From Angomonas deanei (Eukaryota; Euglenozoa; Kinetoplastea; Trypanosomatida; Trypanosomatidae), in contig LR877162.1 in NCBI GenBank assembly GCA_903995115.1, positions 310,001 through 374,000 on the forward strand: a stretch of DNA of 64,000 nucleotides, read 5' to 3'. Below, piece after piece: positions 39,779 through 50,359 of the stretch (the stretch's first letter is position 1; every line of letters begins with the position of its first letter). The notes under the pieces were generated by a model that saw only the letters and a program-made list of their open reading frames with translations, had not been told where the DNA came from and did no database searches. The translations under genes were made by a program, and so were the position numbers.

Positions 39779-42520
39779 CTATGCTTTTTCGGGGGCGCTG
39801 ACCGTCTTCTTCCGCTTTTTCTGCGCCTCGCCGGGGTCCTCCGCCCGCCGCGGCTGGGTGGGCTGCTCGGCCTCCTCCTGTTGCTTCTTACCGACTTGAC
39901 GGCGGGCGTCCCTCAAAGAATTATCTTTTTTCTTGGAAAACCAAGAAATGACGCTCCTGACCATTTTCGTCAGGACGCCGGGGCCCTCCTGTGGTGGGGC
40001 ATGTTCACGCGTCGTCTCCCCCTGGCCATCGTCGTCGTCGCGTGGGCGCTTCGTCGGGGCAGAGCGCTTCGTCGGGGCAAAGCGCTTCGTCGGGGCGGTG
40101 CTCTCTGCGTGTCCCTCTGTTGGAGCGGAGCGCTTCGTCGGAGCAGAGCGCTTCGATGGGACGATACCCTCCTTGCGCTCTTGCGTCGGGGCAGAGGGCC
40201 TTGTGAGAGAAGGGGGCCTCATCGGGGCAGAGGGCCTTGTGAGAGAAGGGGGCCTCATCGGAGCAGAGCGCATCGGTGGGGCGGCGCTCCCTCCGCGGCC
40301 TTGCGTCGGGGCAGAGGGCCTTGTGGGAGAAGGGGGCTTCGTCGGGGCAATTTCCTCCTTGCGCTCTCGCGTCGGGGCGGGGCGCTCCGTCGGTGCAACG
40401 CTCTGCGCACGTTCGCGCGTCGGGGTAGAGCGCTTCGTCGGGGGTGCCTTACGGGGGAGTCTCCGCATCACCCGGGGTACGTAGCCGCCATTACCCGCCG
40501 TCATCTTCCTCCTTTTCGTCGTCTTGCTGGGGTCCTCCTCCCGGGCCCTCTTCTTCGCCGTCATCCTCGCGGCTGTCCGCAGGTCGAGCTCCGCACCCGT
40601 CCGCTCTACCTGATGGCGCAAAAACTCTATCTTCGCTGCCAGCAGTTTGGCGTGGCCCCGGGCCTCTTCCACCAACAGGCCGCCCTCCGCGAGTTCCTCC
40701 TCCAGGACCAGGGCCCGCCATTGCTGCAGACGCTGGGTCTCCTCCTCCTCCGCCTGCCGCTGTTCTTCCTCCCGCTGGCCTTCCGTTGGGGCGGCGGGGA
40801 AGTAGAAGTGGTGCTGCTGGGTCTCCTCCTCGATACGGGAGGGTCTCTCCCAGCAGGTGGGCTGCTCCCATTGGCCTTCCGTTGGGGCGGCGGGGAAGTA
40901 GAACTGGTGCTGCTGGGTCTCCTCCTCGATACGGGAGGGTCTCTCCCAGCAGGTGGGCTGCTCCCATTGGACTTCCGTTGGGGCGGCGGGGAAGTAGAAG
41001 TGGTGCTGCTGTGTCTCCTCCTCCTCCTGCCGCTGTTCTTCCTCCCGCTGGCCTTCCGTTGGGGCGGCGGGGAAGTAGAAGTGGTGCTGCTGGGTCTCCT
41101 CCTCCTCCTGCCGCTGTTCTTCCTCCCGCTGGCCTTCCGTTGGGGCGGCGGGGAAGTAGAAGTGGTGCTGCTGGGTCTCCTCCTCCGCCTGCCGCTGTTC
41201 TTCCTCCCGCTGGCCTTCCGTTGGGGCGGCGGGGAAGTAGAAGTGGTGCTGCTGGGTCTCCTTCTCCTCCTCCTGCCGCTGTTCTTCCTCCCGCTGGCCT
41301 TCCGTTGGGGCGGCGGGGAAGTAGAAGTGGTGCTGCTGGGTCTCCTCCTCCTCCTGCCGCTGTTCTTCCTCCCGCTGGCCTTCCGTTGGGGCGGCGGGGA
41401 AGTAACTCGGCGTGTCTTCCTGCCACACGCCGTCCTCCTCGCAGACGGGCTGCTGCGGGACGCATTGGGCTCCCGCCGCGGCAGGGGGGTCCTGGGAGGT
41501 GTCGGGGGTCTGCAGGGACATACTGTCCGGCAAACGGTCCTCCCAAGCCTCCGCCTGCTCCTCCTGGGCCCGCGGGAATATGTCCCACAACGACCAGTGG
41601 ACGGGCTGCGGCCACACGTCCTCCTCGATGTCGGAGGAGTATTCCTCGCAGACGGGCTGCTGCGGGACGCATTGGGCTCCCGCCGCGGCAGGGGGGGTCC
41701 TGGGAGGTGTCGGGGGTCTGCAGGGACATACTGTCCGGCAAACGGTCCTCCCAAGCCTCCGCCTGCTCCTCCTGGGCCCGCGGGAATATGTCCCACAACG
41801 ACCAGTGGACGGGCTGCGGCCACACGTCCTCCTCGATGTCGGAGGAGTATTCCTCGCAGACGGGCTGCTGCGGGACGCATTGGGCTCCCGCCTCGGCAGG
41901 GAGGTCCTGGGAGGTGTCGGGGGTCTGCAGGGACATACTGTCCGGCAAACGGTCCTCCCAAGCCTCCGCCTGCTCCTCCTGGGCCCGCGGGAATATGTCC
42001 CACAACGACCAGTGGACGGGCTGCGGCCACACGTCGTCCTCCTCGATGTCGGAGGAGTATTCCTCGCAGACGGGCTGCTGCGGGACGCATTGGGCTCCCG
42101 CCGCGGCAGGGGGGGTCCTGGGAGGTGTCGGGGGTCTGCAGGGACGTACTGTCCGGCAAACGGTCCTCCCAAGCCTCCGCCTGCTCCTCCTGGGCCCGCG
42201 GGAATATGTCCCACAACGACCAGTGGACGGGCTGCGGCCACACGTCCTCCTCGATGTCGGAGGAGTATTCCTCGCAGACGGGCTGCTGCGGGACGCATTG
42301 GAAGTATATACTCTCTGTGAATGTGTTGTACGGTGAGTTGGGGGGGGGTCAACTCCTTTTCCTCTTCACTGGTCTGTGAGGGGAAACGAAGCTCCTCTAA
42401 ATGGCACTCCTCCGCACGCGGGGGAGAAGTGCTTGATCGACGGTTGCGACGCGCGGTGAGTAGGTTCGACCGCACCGCTTGTCGCGACGCTGTATTTTGT
42501 TTCTGTGTTCTTTTTTGCAT
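39779..42520 (-). CDS. Array gene copy 6 (full-length ORF through three frame changes)
   Basis: 913 residues, ATG 42518-42520; 2742 bp, a multiple of three. The poly-C tract is 9 (plus 42340-42348), so the first repeat is read in a Gly/Ala/Pro/Arg-rich frame (MRPAAARLRGILLRHRGGRV). A 7-G run near 42110 moves to the Arg/Ser frame for two repeats, and another 7-G run near 41692 returns to the standard frame for the last 69-aa repeat and everything after. The three +1 changes sum to a whole codon, so the coiled coil and basic tail are retained. The N-terminus carries private variants (NTASRQAVRSNLL) shared with copy 8. Confidence 0.65.
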   Translation of the reverse strand: MQKRTQKQNTASRQAVRSNLLTARRNRRSSTSPPRAEECHLEELRFPSQTSEEEKELTPPQLTVQHIHREYILPMRPAAARLRGILLRHRGGRVAAARPLVVVGHIPAGPGGAGGGLGGPFAGQYVPADPRHLPGPPLPRREPNASRSSPSARNTPPTSRRTTCGRSPSTGRCGTYSRGPRRSRRRLGRTVCRTVCPCRPPTPPRTSLPRREPNASRSSPSARNTPPTSRRTCGRSPSTGRCGTYSRGPRRSRRRLGRTVCRTVCPCRPPTPPRTPPAAAGAQCVPQQPVCEEYSSDIEEDVWPQPVHWSLWDIFPRAQEEQAEAWEDRLPDSMSLQTPDTSQDPPAAAGAQCVPQQPVCEEDGVWQEDTPSYFPAAPTEGQREEEQRQEEEETQQHHFYFPAAPTEGQREEEQRQEEEKETQQHHFYFPAAPTEGQREEEQRQAEEETQQHHFYFPAAPTEGQREEEQRQEEEETQQHHFYFPAAPTEGQREEEQRQEEEETQQHHFYFPAAPTEVQWEQPTCWERPSRIEEETQQHQFYFPAAPTEGQWEQPTCWERPSRIEEETQQHHFYFPAAPTEGQREEEQRQAEEEETQRLQQWRALVLEEELAEGGLLVEEARGHAKLLAAKIEFLRHQVERTGAELDLRTAARMTAKKRAREEDPSKTTKRRKMTAGNGGYVPRVMRRLPRKAPPTKRSTPTRERAQSVAPTERPAPTRERKEEIAPTKPPSPTRPSAPTQGRGGSAAPPMRSAPMRPPSLTRPSAPMRPPSLTRPSAPTQERKEGIVPSKRSAPTKRSAPTEGHAESTAPTKRFAPTKRSAPTKRPRDDDDGQGETTREHAPPQEGPGVLTKMVRSVISWFSKKKDNSLRDARRQVGKKQQEEAEQPTQPRRAEDPGEAQKKRKKTVSAPEKA

Positions 42521-43830
42521 CAATACCTTTAACTAGATGACGAGAGAAGGAAGAGGGGACTTATGATTATTATCGCGCTCCTTCTCGAGTGGTGGTAGTT
42601 CATCTATTTCTTCTCACTCTTTCTAGCTTCGTCCTAATTACCTACAAGTTCACTTACCATCCCGAGCCTTCCCTTCGCCCTGAACAGGCGGGGCGAAGTG
42701 ACGGGGGACGGAGGGTGGGCAACCGCTTGTCGTATCGGTTGTATAATCTAATGATGTAATGTTGCAGGGTATACAGTGTAATAACAATTTAGAAGTAGTA
42801 ACAAACAAACAGACAGGCAAACAAAAAGAGACAATACCGTAAAAACTTGACCCTAAAAGCGTGTGAGTGGATATGCAGCACACCTGCTTCACTCTCGGTT
42901 ACGCGGGGTTGCCCTTTTATGATGGTCTCCCCTTTGGTCGTGCGGCGCAAGTGGGGTGTTGTGCGGGGGCAGCCGCCAGGCCAAGGTACCCATCACAGGG
43001 AGGGCGGGCCGCACCCACCGGTCAGCGCGTCTCCGCGGTTTCTGCCGTCGCGGAGGGTTGCGGTGTGCGACCCATATTCTGTACGCGTTCGTCCGGCATC
43101 TGCGCGGTTCAGACGCTTACATTGTGGATGGAACAGGAAAACTACAAACTGAAAAGAGGAAAGGTGAGAAAGAGTGAATGTCCAAATAAACCAACAGAGA
43201 CAACAACAACAAGTCATAACACAAAGGCACACCATCACAGCGTGTACTGCCACTAGTGACATTTTGGACAATAATAATAATAACAATAGTAAAAATAAAA
43301 CAAAACAAAAAATAAGTACTTTGTTTGGGGTCGGGGTCGGAAATGGATCCCGTGATTTCGTGATTTTTTTTTTTTTAAAGTGATTTTGTTTATTATTATT
43401 TCTGTTTTTTTTTCATTTTTTTTTTTTCGCAAAAGAAACGGAAAAAGAACAGTGACAAAACAAAACAAGAAAAAAACGACAAGGAAATAGTCTAAATTTA
43501 TGGAAAAATATGAGTTATATATATATAAAAAATACTTTATGAGTTTTATAAAAGAAAAATACTTTATGAGTTTTATGTGCGCACTAAGACACAAGAACAA
43601 AGACAGGAAAACTTTTTTTTTTTGCTTTAAATACATTTTTTTTTTTTCTTTTAGTATTTCTTTTATATTATTGTTTCTGTTGTTTTCTTTTTTGGATTTT
43701 CATTTCTTTTATTTTTGTTTTCTCATGCTCTCGTGCTGTTGTGTTGTCTAATTTAGTGGCGCATGGGCTCAGAAAGAATAATATAAAATCTAAAAGATTC
43801 TAAAAAAAAAAAAAAAAGATATTGCTTCTT
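42521..43830. repeat. Array spacer 6
   Basis: 1310 bp, same layout as spacer 1. It shares a G-to-A change (TGATTATTATC near 42564) with spacer 8, supporting the copy 6/copy 8 relationship. No gene seen. Confidence 0.8.
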
Positions 43831-46684
43831 CTATGCTTTTTCGGGGGCGCTGACCGTCTTCTTCCGCTTTTTCTGCGCCTCGCCGGGGTCCTCCGCCCGC
43901 CGCGGCTGGGTGGGCTGCTCGGCCTCCTCCTGTTGCTTCTTACCGACTTGACGGCGGGCGTCCCTCAAAGAATTATCTTTTTTCTTGGAAAACCAAGAAA
44001 TGACGCTCCTGACCATTTTCGTCAGGACGCCGGGGCCCTCCTGTGGTGGGGCATGTTCACGCGTCGTCTCCCCCTGGCCATCGTCGTCGTCGCGTGGGCG
44101 CTTCGTCGGGGCAGAGCGCTTCGTCGGGGCAAAGCGCTTCGTCGGGGCGGTGCTCTCTGCGTGTCCCTCTGTTGGGGCGGAGCGCTTCGTCGGAGCAGAG
44201 CGCTTCGATGGGACGATACCCTCCTTGCGCTCTTGCGTCGGGGCAGAGGGCCTTGTGAGAGAAGGGGGCCTCATCGGGGCAGAGGGCCTTGTGAGAGAAG
44301 GGGGCCTCATCGGAGCAGAGGGCCTTGTGAGAGAAGGGGGCCTCATCGGAGCAGAGCGCATCGGTGGGGCGGCGCTCCCTCCGCGGCCTTGCGTCGGGGC
44401 AGAGGGCCTTGTGGGAGAAGTGGGCTTCGTCGGGGCAATTTCCTCCTTGCGCTCTCGCGTCGGGGCGGGGCGCTCCGTCGGTGCAACGCTCTGCGCACGT
44501 TCGCGCGTCGGGGTAGAGCGCTTCGTCGGGGGTGCCTTACGGGGGAGTCTCCGCATCACCCGGGGTACGTAGCCGCCATTACCCGCCGTCATCTTCCTCC
44601 TTTTCGTCGTCTTGCTGGGGTCCTCCTCCCGGGCCCTCTTCTTCGCCGTCATCCTCGCGGCTGTCCGCAGGTCGAGCTCCGCACCCGTCCGCTCTACCTG
44701 ATGGCGCAAAAACTCTATCTTCGCTGCCAGCAGTTTGGCGTGGCCCCGGGCCTCTTCCACCAACAGGCCGCCCTCCGCGAGTTCCTCCTCCAGGACCAGG
44801 GCCCGCCATTGCTGCAGACGCTGGGTCTCCTCCTCCTCCGCCTGCCGCTGTTCTTCCTCCCGCTGGCCTTCCGTTGGGGCGGCGGGGAAGTAGAAGTGGT
44901 GCTGCTGGGTCTCCTCCTCGATACGGGAGGGTCTCCCCCAGCAGGTGGGCTGCTCCCATTGGCCTTCCGTTGGGGCGGCGGGGAAGTAGAAGTGGTGCTG
45001 CTGGGTCTCCTCCTCGATACGGGAGGGTCTCTCCCAGCAGGTGGGCTGCTCCCATTGGACTTCCGTTGGGGCGGCGGGGAAGTAGAAGTGGTGCTGCTGG
45101 GTCTCCTCCTCCTCCTGCCGCTGTTCTTCCTCCCGCTGGCCTTCCGTTGGGGCGGCGGGGAAGTAGAAGTGGTGCTGCTGTGTCTCCTCCTCCTCCTGCC
45201 GCTGTTCTTCCTCCCGCTGGCCTTCCGTTGGGGCGGCGGGGAAGTAGAAGTGGTGCTGCTGTGTCTCCTCCTCCTCCTGCCGCTGTTCTTCCTCCCGCTG
45301 GCCTTCCGTTGGGGCGGCGGGGAAGTAGAAGTGGTGCTGCTGTGTCTCCTCCTCCTCCTGCCGCTGTTCTTCCTCCCGCTGGCCTTCCGTTGGGGCGGCG
45401 GGGAAGTAGAAGTGGTGCTGCTGGGTCTCCTCCTCCGCCTGCCGCTGTTCTTCCTCCCGCTGGCCTTCCGTTGGGGCGGCGGGGAAGTAGAAGTGGTGCT
45501 GCTGTGTCTCCTCCTCCTCCTGCCGCTGTTCTTCCTCCCGCTGGCCTTCCGTTGGGGCGGCGGGGAAGTAACTCGGCGTGTCTTCCTGCCACACGCCGTC
45601 CTCCTCGCAGACGGGCTGCTGCGGGACGCATTGGGCTCCCGCCGCGGCAGGGGGGTCCTGGGAGGTGTCGGGGGTCTGCAGGGACGTACTGTCCGGCAAA
45701 CGGTCCTCCCAAGCCTCCGCCTGCTCCTCCTGGGCCCGCGGGAATATGTCCCACAACGACCAGTGGACGGGCTGCGGCCACACGTCCTCCTCGATGTCGG
45801 AGGAGTATTCCTCGCAGACGGGCTGCTGCGGGACGCATTGGGCTCCCGCCGCGGCAGGGAGGTCCTGGGAGGCGTCGGGGGTCTGCAGGGACGTACTGTC
45901 CGGCAAACGGTCCTCCCAAGCCTCCGCCTGCTCCTCCTGGGCCCGCGGGAATATGTCCCACAACGACCAGTGGACGGGCTGCGGCCACACGTCCTCCTCG
46001 ATATCGGAGGAGTATTCCTCGCAGACGGGCTGCTGCGGGACGCATTGGGCTCCCGCCGCGGCAGGGAGGTCCTGGGAGGCGTCGGGGGTCTGCAGGGACA
46101 TACTGTCCGGCAAACGGTCCTCCCAAGCCTCCGCCTGCTCCTCCTGGGCCCGCGGGAATATGTCCCACAACGACCAGTGGACGGGCTGCGGCCACACGTC
46201 GTCCTCCTCGATGTCGGAGGAGTATTCCTCGCAGACGGGCTGCTGCGGGACGCATTGGGCTCCCGCCGCGGCAGGGGGGTCCTGGGAGGTGTCGGGGGTC
46301 TGCAGGGACGTACTGTCCGGCAAACGGTCCTCCCAAGCCTCCGCCTGCTCCTCCTGGGCCCGCGGGAATATGTCCCACAACGACCAGTGGACGGGCTGCG
46401 GCCACACGTCCTCCTCGATGTCGGAGGAGTATTCCTCGCAGACGGGCTGCTGCGGGACGCATTGGAAGTATATACTCTCTGTGAATGTGTTGTACGGTGA
46501 GTTGGGGGGGGGTCAACTCCTTTTCCTCTTCACTGGTCTGTGAGGGGAAACGAAGCTCCTCTAAATGGCACTCCTCCGCACGCGGGGGAGAAGTGCTTGA
46601 TCGACGGTTGCGACGCGCGGTGAGTAGGTTCAACCGCACCGCTTGTCGTGCCGCTGTATTTTGTTTCTGTGTTCTTTTTTGCAT
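43831..46684 (-). CDS. Array gene copy 7 (poly-C 9: N-terminus out of frame with standard body)
   Basis: ATG 46682-46684, TAG stop at 43831; 2854 bp, exactly one base shorter than copy 5. The poly-C tract is 9 (plus 46504-46512). From the ATG the reading frame is the Gly/Ala/Pro/Arg-rich one for 701 residues, stopping at 44579. The standard frame is open for 858 codons from an internal Met to the usual end. Translated standard bodies of copies 5 and 7 differ by a Pro/Thr change in the tail (TKPPSP against TKPTSP) as far as I could see. The one-base difference in length is in the tract. Confidence 0.65.
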
Positions 46685-47992
46685 CAATACCTTTAACTAG
46701 ATGACGAGAGAAGGAAGAGGGGACTTATGATTGTTATCGCGCTCCTTCTCGAGTGGTGGTAGTTCATCTATTTCTTCTCACTCTTTCTAGCTTCGTCCTA
46801 ATTACCTACAAGTTCACTTACCATCCCGAGCCTTCCCTTCGCCCTGAACAGGCGGGGCGAAGTGACGGGGGACGGAGGGTGGGCAACCGCTTGTCGTATC
46901 GGTTGTATAATCTAATGATGTAATGTTGCAGGGTATACAGTGTAATAACAATTTAGAAGTAGTAACAAACAAACAGACAGGCAAACAAAAAGAGACAATA
47001 CCGTAAAAACTTGACCCTAAAAGCGTGTGAGTGGATATGCAGCACACCTGCTTCACTCTCGGTTACGCGGGGTTGCCCTTTTATGATGGTCTCCCCTTTG
47101 GTCGTGCGGCGCAAGTGGGGTGTTGTGCGGGGGCAGCCGCCAGGCCAAGGTACCCATCACAGGGAGGGCGGGCCGCACCCACCGGTCAGCGCGTCTCCGC
47201 GGTTTCTGCCGTCGCGGAGGGTTGCGGTGTGCGACCCATATTCTGTACGCGTTCGTCCGGCATCTGCGCGGTTCAGACGCTTACATTGTGGATGGAACAG
47301 GAAAACTACAAACTGAAAAGAGGAAAGGTGAGAAAGAGTGAATGTCCAAATAAACCAACAGAGACAACAACAACAAGTCATAACACAAAGGCACACCATC
47401 ACAGCGTGTACTGCCACTAGTGACATTTTGGACAATAATAATAATAACAATAGTAAAAATAAAACAAAACAAAAAATAAGTACTTTGTTTGGGGTCGGGG
47501 TCGGAAATGGATCCCGTGATTTCGTGATTTTTTTTTTTTTAAAGTGAATTTGTTTATTATTATTTCTGTTTTTTTTTCATTTTTTTTTTTCGCAAAAGAA
47601 ACGGAAAAAGAACAGTGACAAAACAAAACAAGAAAAAAACGACAAGGAAATAGTCTAAATTTATGGAAAAATATGAGTTATATATATATAAAAAATACTT
47701 TATGAGTTTTATAAAAGAAAAATACTTTATGAGTTTTATGTGCGCACTAAGACACAAGAACAAGGACAGGAAAACTTTTTTTTTTTTGCTTTAAATACAT
47801 TTATTTTTTTTCTTTTAGTATTTTTTTTTATATTATTGTTTCTGTTGTTTTCTTTTTTGGATTTTCATTTCTTTTATTTTTGTTTTCTCATGCTCTCGTG
47901 CTGTTGTGTTGTCTAATTTAGTGGCGCATGGGCTCAGAAAGAATAATATAAAATCTAAAAGATTCTAAAAAAAAAAAAAGATATTGCTTCTT
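46685..47992. repeat. Array spacer 7
   Basis: 1308 bp, same layout as spacer 1 and near-identical to spacer 5. No gene seen. Confidence 0.8.
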
Positions 47993-50359
47993 CTATGCTT
48001 TTTCGGGGGCGCTGACCGTCTTCTTCCGCTTTTTCTGCGCCTCGCCGGGGTCCTCCGCCCGCCGCGGCTGGGTGGGCTGCTCGGCCTCCTCCTGTTGCTT
48101 CTTACCGACTTGACGGCGGGCGTCCCTCAAAGAATTATCTTTTTTCTTGGAAAACCAAGAAATGACGCTCCTGACCATTTTCGTCAGGACGCCGGGGCCC
48201 TCCTGTGGTGGGGCATGTTCACGCGTCGTCTCCCCCTGGCCATCGTCGTCGTCGCGTGGGCGCTTCGTCGGGGCAGAGCGCTTCGTCGGGGCAAAGCGCT
48301 TCGTCGGGGCGGTGCTCTCTGCGTGTCCCTCTGTTGGAGCGGAGCGCTTCGTCGGAGCAGAGCGCTTCGATGGGACGATACCCTCCTTGCGCTCTTGCGT
48401 CGGGGCAGAGGGCCTTGTGAGAGAAGGGGGCCTCATCGGAGCAGAGCGCATCGGTGGGGCGGCGCTCCCTCCGCGGCCTTGCGTCGGGGCAGAGGGCCTT
48501 GTGGGAGAAGGGGGCTTCGTCGGGGCAATTTCCTCCTTGCGCTCTCGCGTCGGGGCGGGGCGCTCCGTCGGTGCAACGCTCTGCGCACGTTCGCGCGTCG
48601 GGGTAGAGCGCTTCGTCGGGGGTGCCTTACGGGGGAGTCTCCGCATCACCCGGGGTACGTAGCCGCCATTACCCGCCGTCATCTTCCTCCTTTTCGTCGT
48701 CTTGCTGGGGTCCTCCTCCCGGGCCCTCTTCTTCGCCGTCATCCTCGCGGCTGTCCGCAGGTCGAGCTCCGCACCCGTCCGCTCTACCTGATGGCGCAAA
48801 AACTCTATCTTCGCTGCCAGCAGTTTGGCGTGGCCCCGGGCCTCTTCCACCAACAGGCCGCCCTCCGCGAGTTCCTCCTCCAGGACCAGGGCCCGCCATT
48901 GCTGCAGACGCTGGGTCTCCTCCTCCTCCGCCTGCCGCTGTTCTTCCTCCCGCTGGCCTTCCGTTGGGGCGGCGGGGAAGTAGAAGTGGTGCTGCTGGGT
49001 CTCCTCCTCGATACGGGAGGGTCTCTCCCAGCAGGTGGGCTGCTCCCATTGGCCTTCCGTTGGGGCGGCGGGGAAGTAGAACTGGTGCTGCTGGGTCTCC
49101 TCCTCGATACGGGAGGGTCTCTCCCAGCAGGTGGGCTGCTCCCATTGGACTTCCGTTGGGGCGGCGGGGAAGTAGAAGTGGTGCTGCTGGGTCTCCTCCT
49201 CCTCCTGCCGCTGTTCTTCCTCCCGCTGGCCTTCCGTTGGGGCGGCGGGGAAGTAGAAGTGGTGCTGCTGTGTCTCCTCCTCCTCCTGCCGCTGTTCTTC
49301 CTCCCGCTGGCCTTCCGTTGGGGCGGCGGGGAAGTAGAAGTGGTGCTGCTGGGTCTCCTCCTCCTCCTGCCGCTGTTCTTCCTCCCGCTGGCCTTCCGTT
49401 GGGGCGGCGGGGAAGTAGAAGTGGTGCTGCTGGGTCTCCTCCTCCGCCTGCCGCTGTTCTTCCTCCCGCTGGCCTTCCGTTGGGGCGGCGGGGAAGTAGA
49501 AGTGGTGCTGCTGGGTCTCCTTCTCCTCCTCCTGCCGCTGTTCTTCCTCCCGCTGGCCTTCCGTTGGGGCGGCGGGGAAGTAGAAGTGGTGCTGCTGGGT
49601 CTCCTCCTCCTCCTGCCGCTGTTCTTCCTCCCGCTGGCCTTCCGTTGGGGCGGCGGGGAAGTAACTCGGCGTGTCTTCCTGCCACACGCCGTCCTCCTCG
49701 CAGACGGGCTGCTGCGGGACGCATTGGGCTCCCGCCGCGGCAGGGGGGTCCTGGGAGGTGTCGGGGGTCTGCAGGGACATACTGTCCGGCAAACGGTCCT
49801 CCCAAGCCTCCGCCTGCTCCTCCTGGGCCCGCGGGAATATGTCCCACAACGACCAGTGGACGGGCTGCGGCCACACGTCCTCCTCGATGTCGGAGGAGTA
49901 TTCCTCGCAGACGGGCTGCTGCGGGACGCATTGGGCTCCCGCCGCGGCAGGGGGGTCCTGGGAGGTGTCGGGGGTCTGCAGGGACGTACTGTCCGGCAAA
50001 CGGTCCTCCCAAGCCTCCGCCTGCTCCTCCTGGGCCCGCGGGAATATGTCCCACAACGACCAGTGGACGGGCTGCGGCCACACGTCCTCCTCGATGTCGG
50101 AGGAGTATTCCTCGCAGACGGGCTGCTGCGGGACGCATTGGAAGTATATACTCTCTGTGAATGTGTTGTACGGTGAGTTGGGGGGGGTCAACTCCTTTTC
50201 CTCTTCACTGGTCTGTGAGGGGAAACGAAGCTCCTCTAAATGGCACTCCTCCGCACGCGGGGGAGAAGTGCTTGATCGACGGTTGCGACGCGCGGTGAGT
50301 AGGTTCGACCGCACCGCTTGTCGCGACGCTGTATTTTGTTTTTGCACTCTTTTGTCCAT
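47993..50359 (-). CDS. Array gene copy 8: standard frame intact, divergent first residues
   Basis: 788 residues, ATG 50357-50359; poly-C tract 8 (plus 50180-50187). Standard frame from start to stop. It has only two 69-aa repeats but about eight 27-aa-type units, and one fewer 12-aa SAPMRPPSLTRP unit in the tail. The first codons differ (MDKRVQKQNTASRQ instead of MQKRTQKQNTAARQ). They come from local sequence changes at 50341-50365 that also moved the ATG three bases relative to the splice acceptor. It shares internal variants (HQFYFPAAPTEGQWEQ) with copy 6. Confidence 0.8.
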   Translation of the reverse strand: MDKRVQKQNTASRQAVRSNLLTARRNRRSSTSPPRAEECHLEELRFPSQTSEEEKELTPPNSPYNTFTESIYFQCVPQQPVCEEYSSDIEEDVWPQPVHWSLWDIFPRAQEEQAEAWEDRLPDSTSLQTPDTSQDPPAAAGAQCVPQQPVCEEYSSDIEEDVWPQPVHWSLWDIFPRAQEEQAEAWEDRLPDSMSLQTPDTSQDPPAAAGAQCVPQQPVCEEDGVWQEDTPSYFPAAPTEGQREEEQRQEEEETQQHHFYFPAAPTEGQREEEQRQEEEKETQQHHFYFPAAPTEGQREEEQRQAEEETQQHHFYFPAAPTEGQREEEQRQEEEETQQHHFYFPAAPTEGQREEEQRQEEEETQQHHFYFPAAPTEGQREEEQRQEEEETQQHHFYFPAAPTEVQWEQPTCWERPSRIEEETQQHQFYFPAAPTEGQWEQPTCWERPSRIEEETQQHHFYFPAAPTEGQREEEQRQAEEEETQRLQQWRALVLEEELAEGGLLVEEARGHAKLLAAKIEFLRHQVERTGAELDLRTAARMTAKKRAREEDPSKTTKRRKMTAGNGGYVPRVMRRLPRKAPPTKRSTPTRERAQSVAPTERPAPTRERKEEIAPTKPPSPTRPSAPTQGRGGSAAPPMRSAPMRPPSLTRPSAPTQERKEGIVPSKRSAPTKRSAPTEGHAESTAPTKRFAPTKRSAPTKRPRDDDDGQGETTREHAPPQEGPGVLTKMVRSVISWFSKKKDNSLRDARRQVGKKQQEEAEQPTQPRRAEDPGEAQKKRKKTVSAPEKA

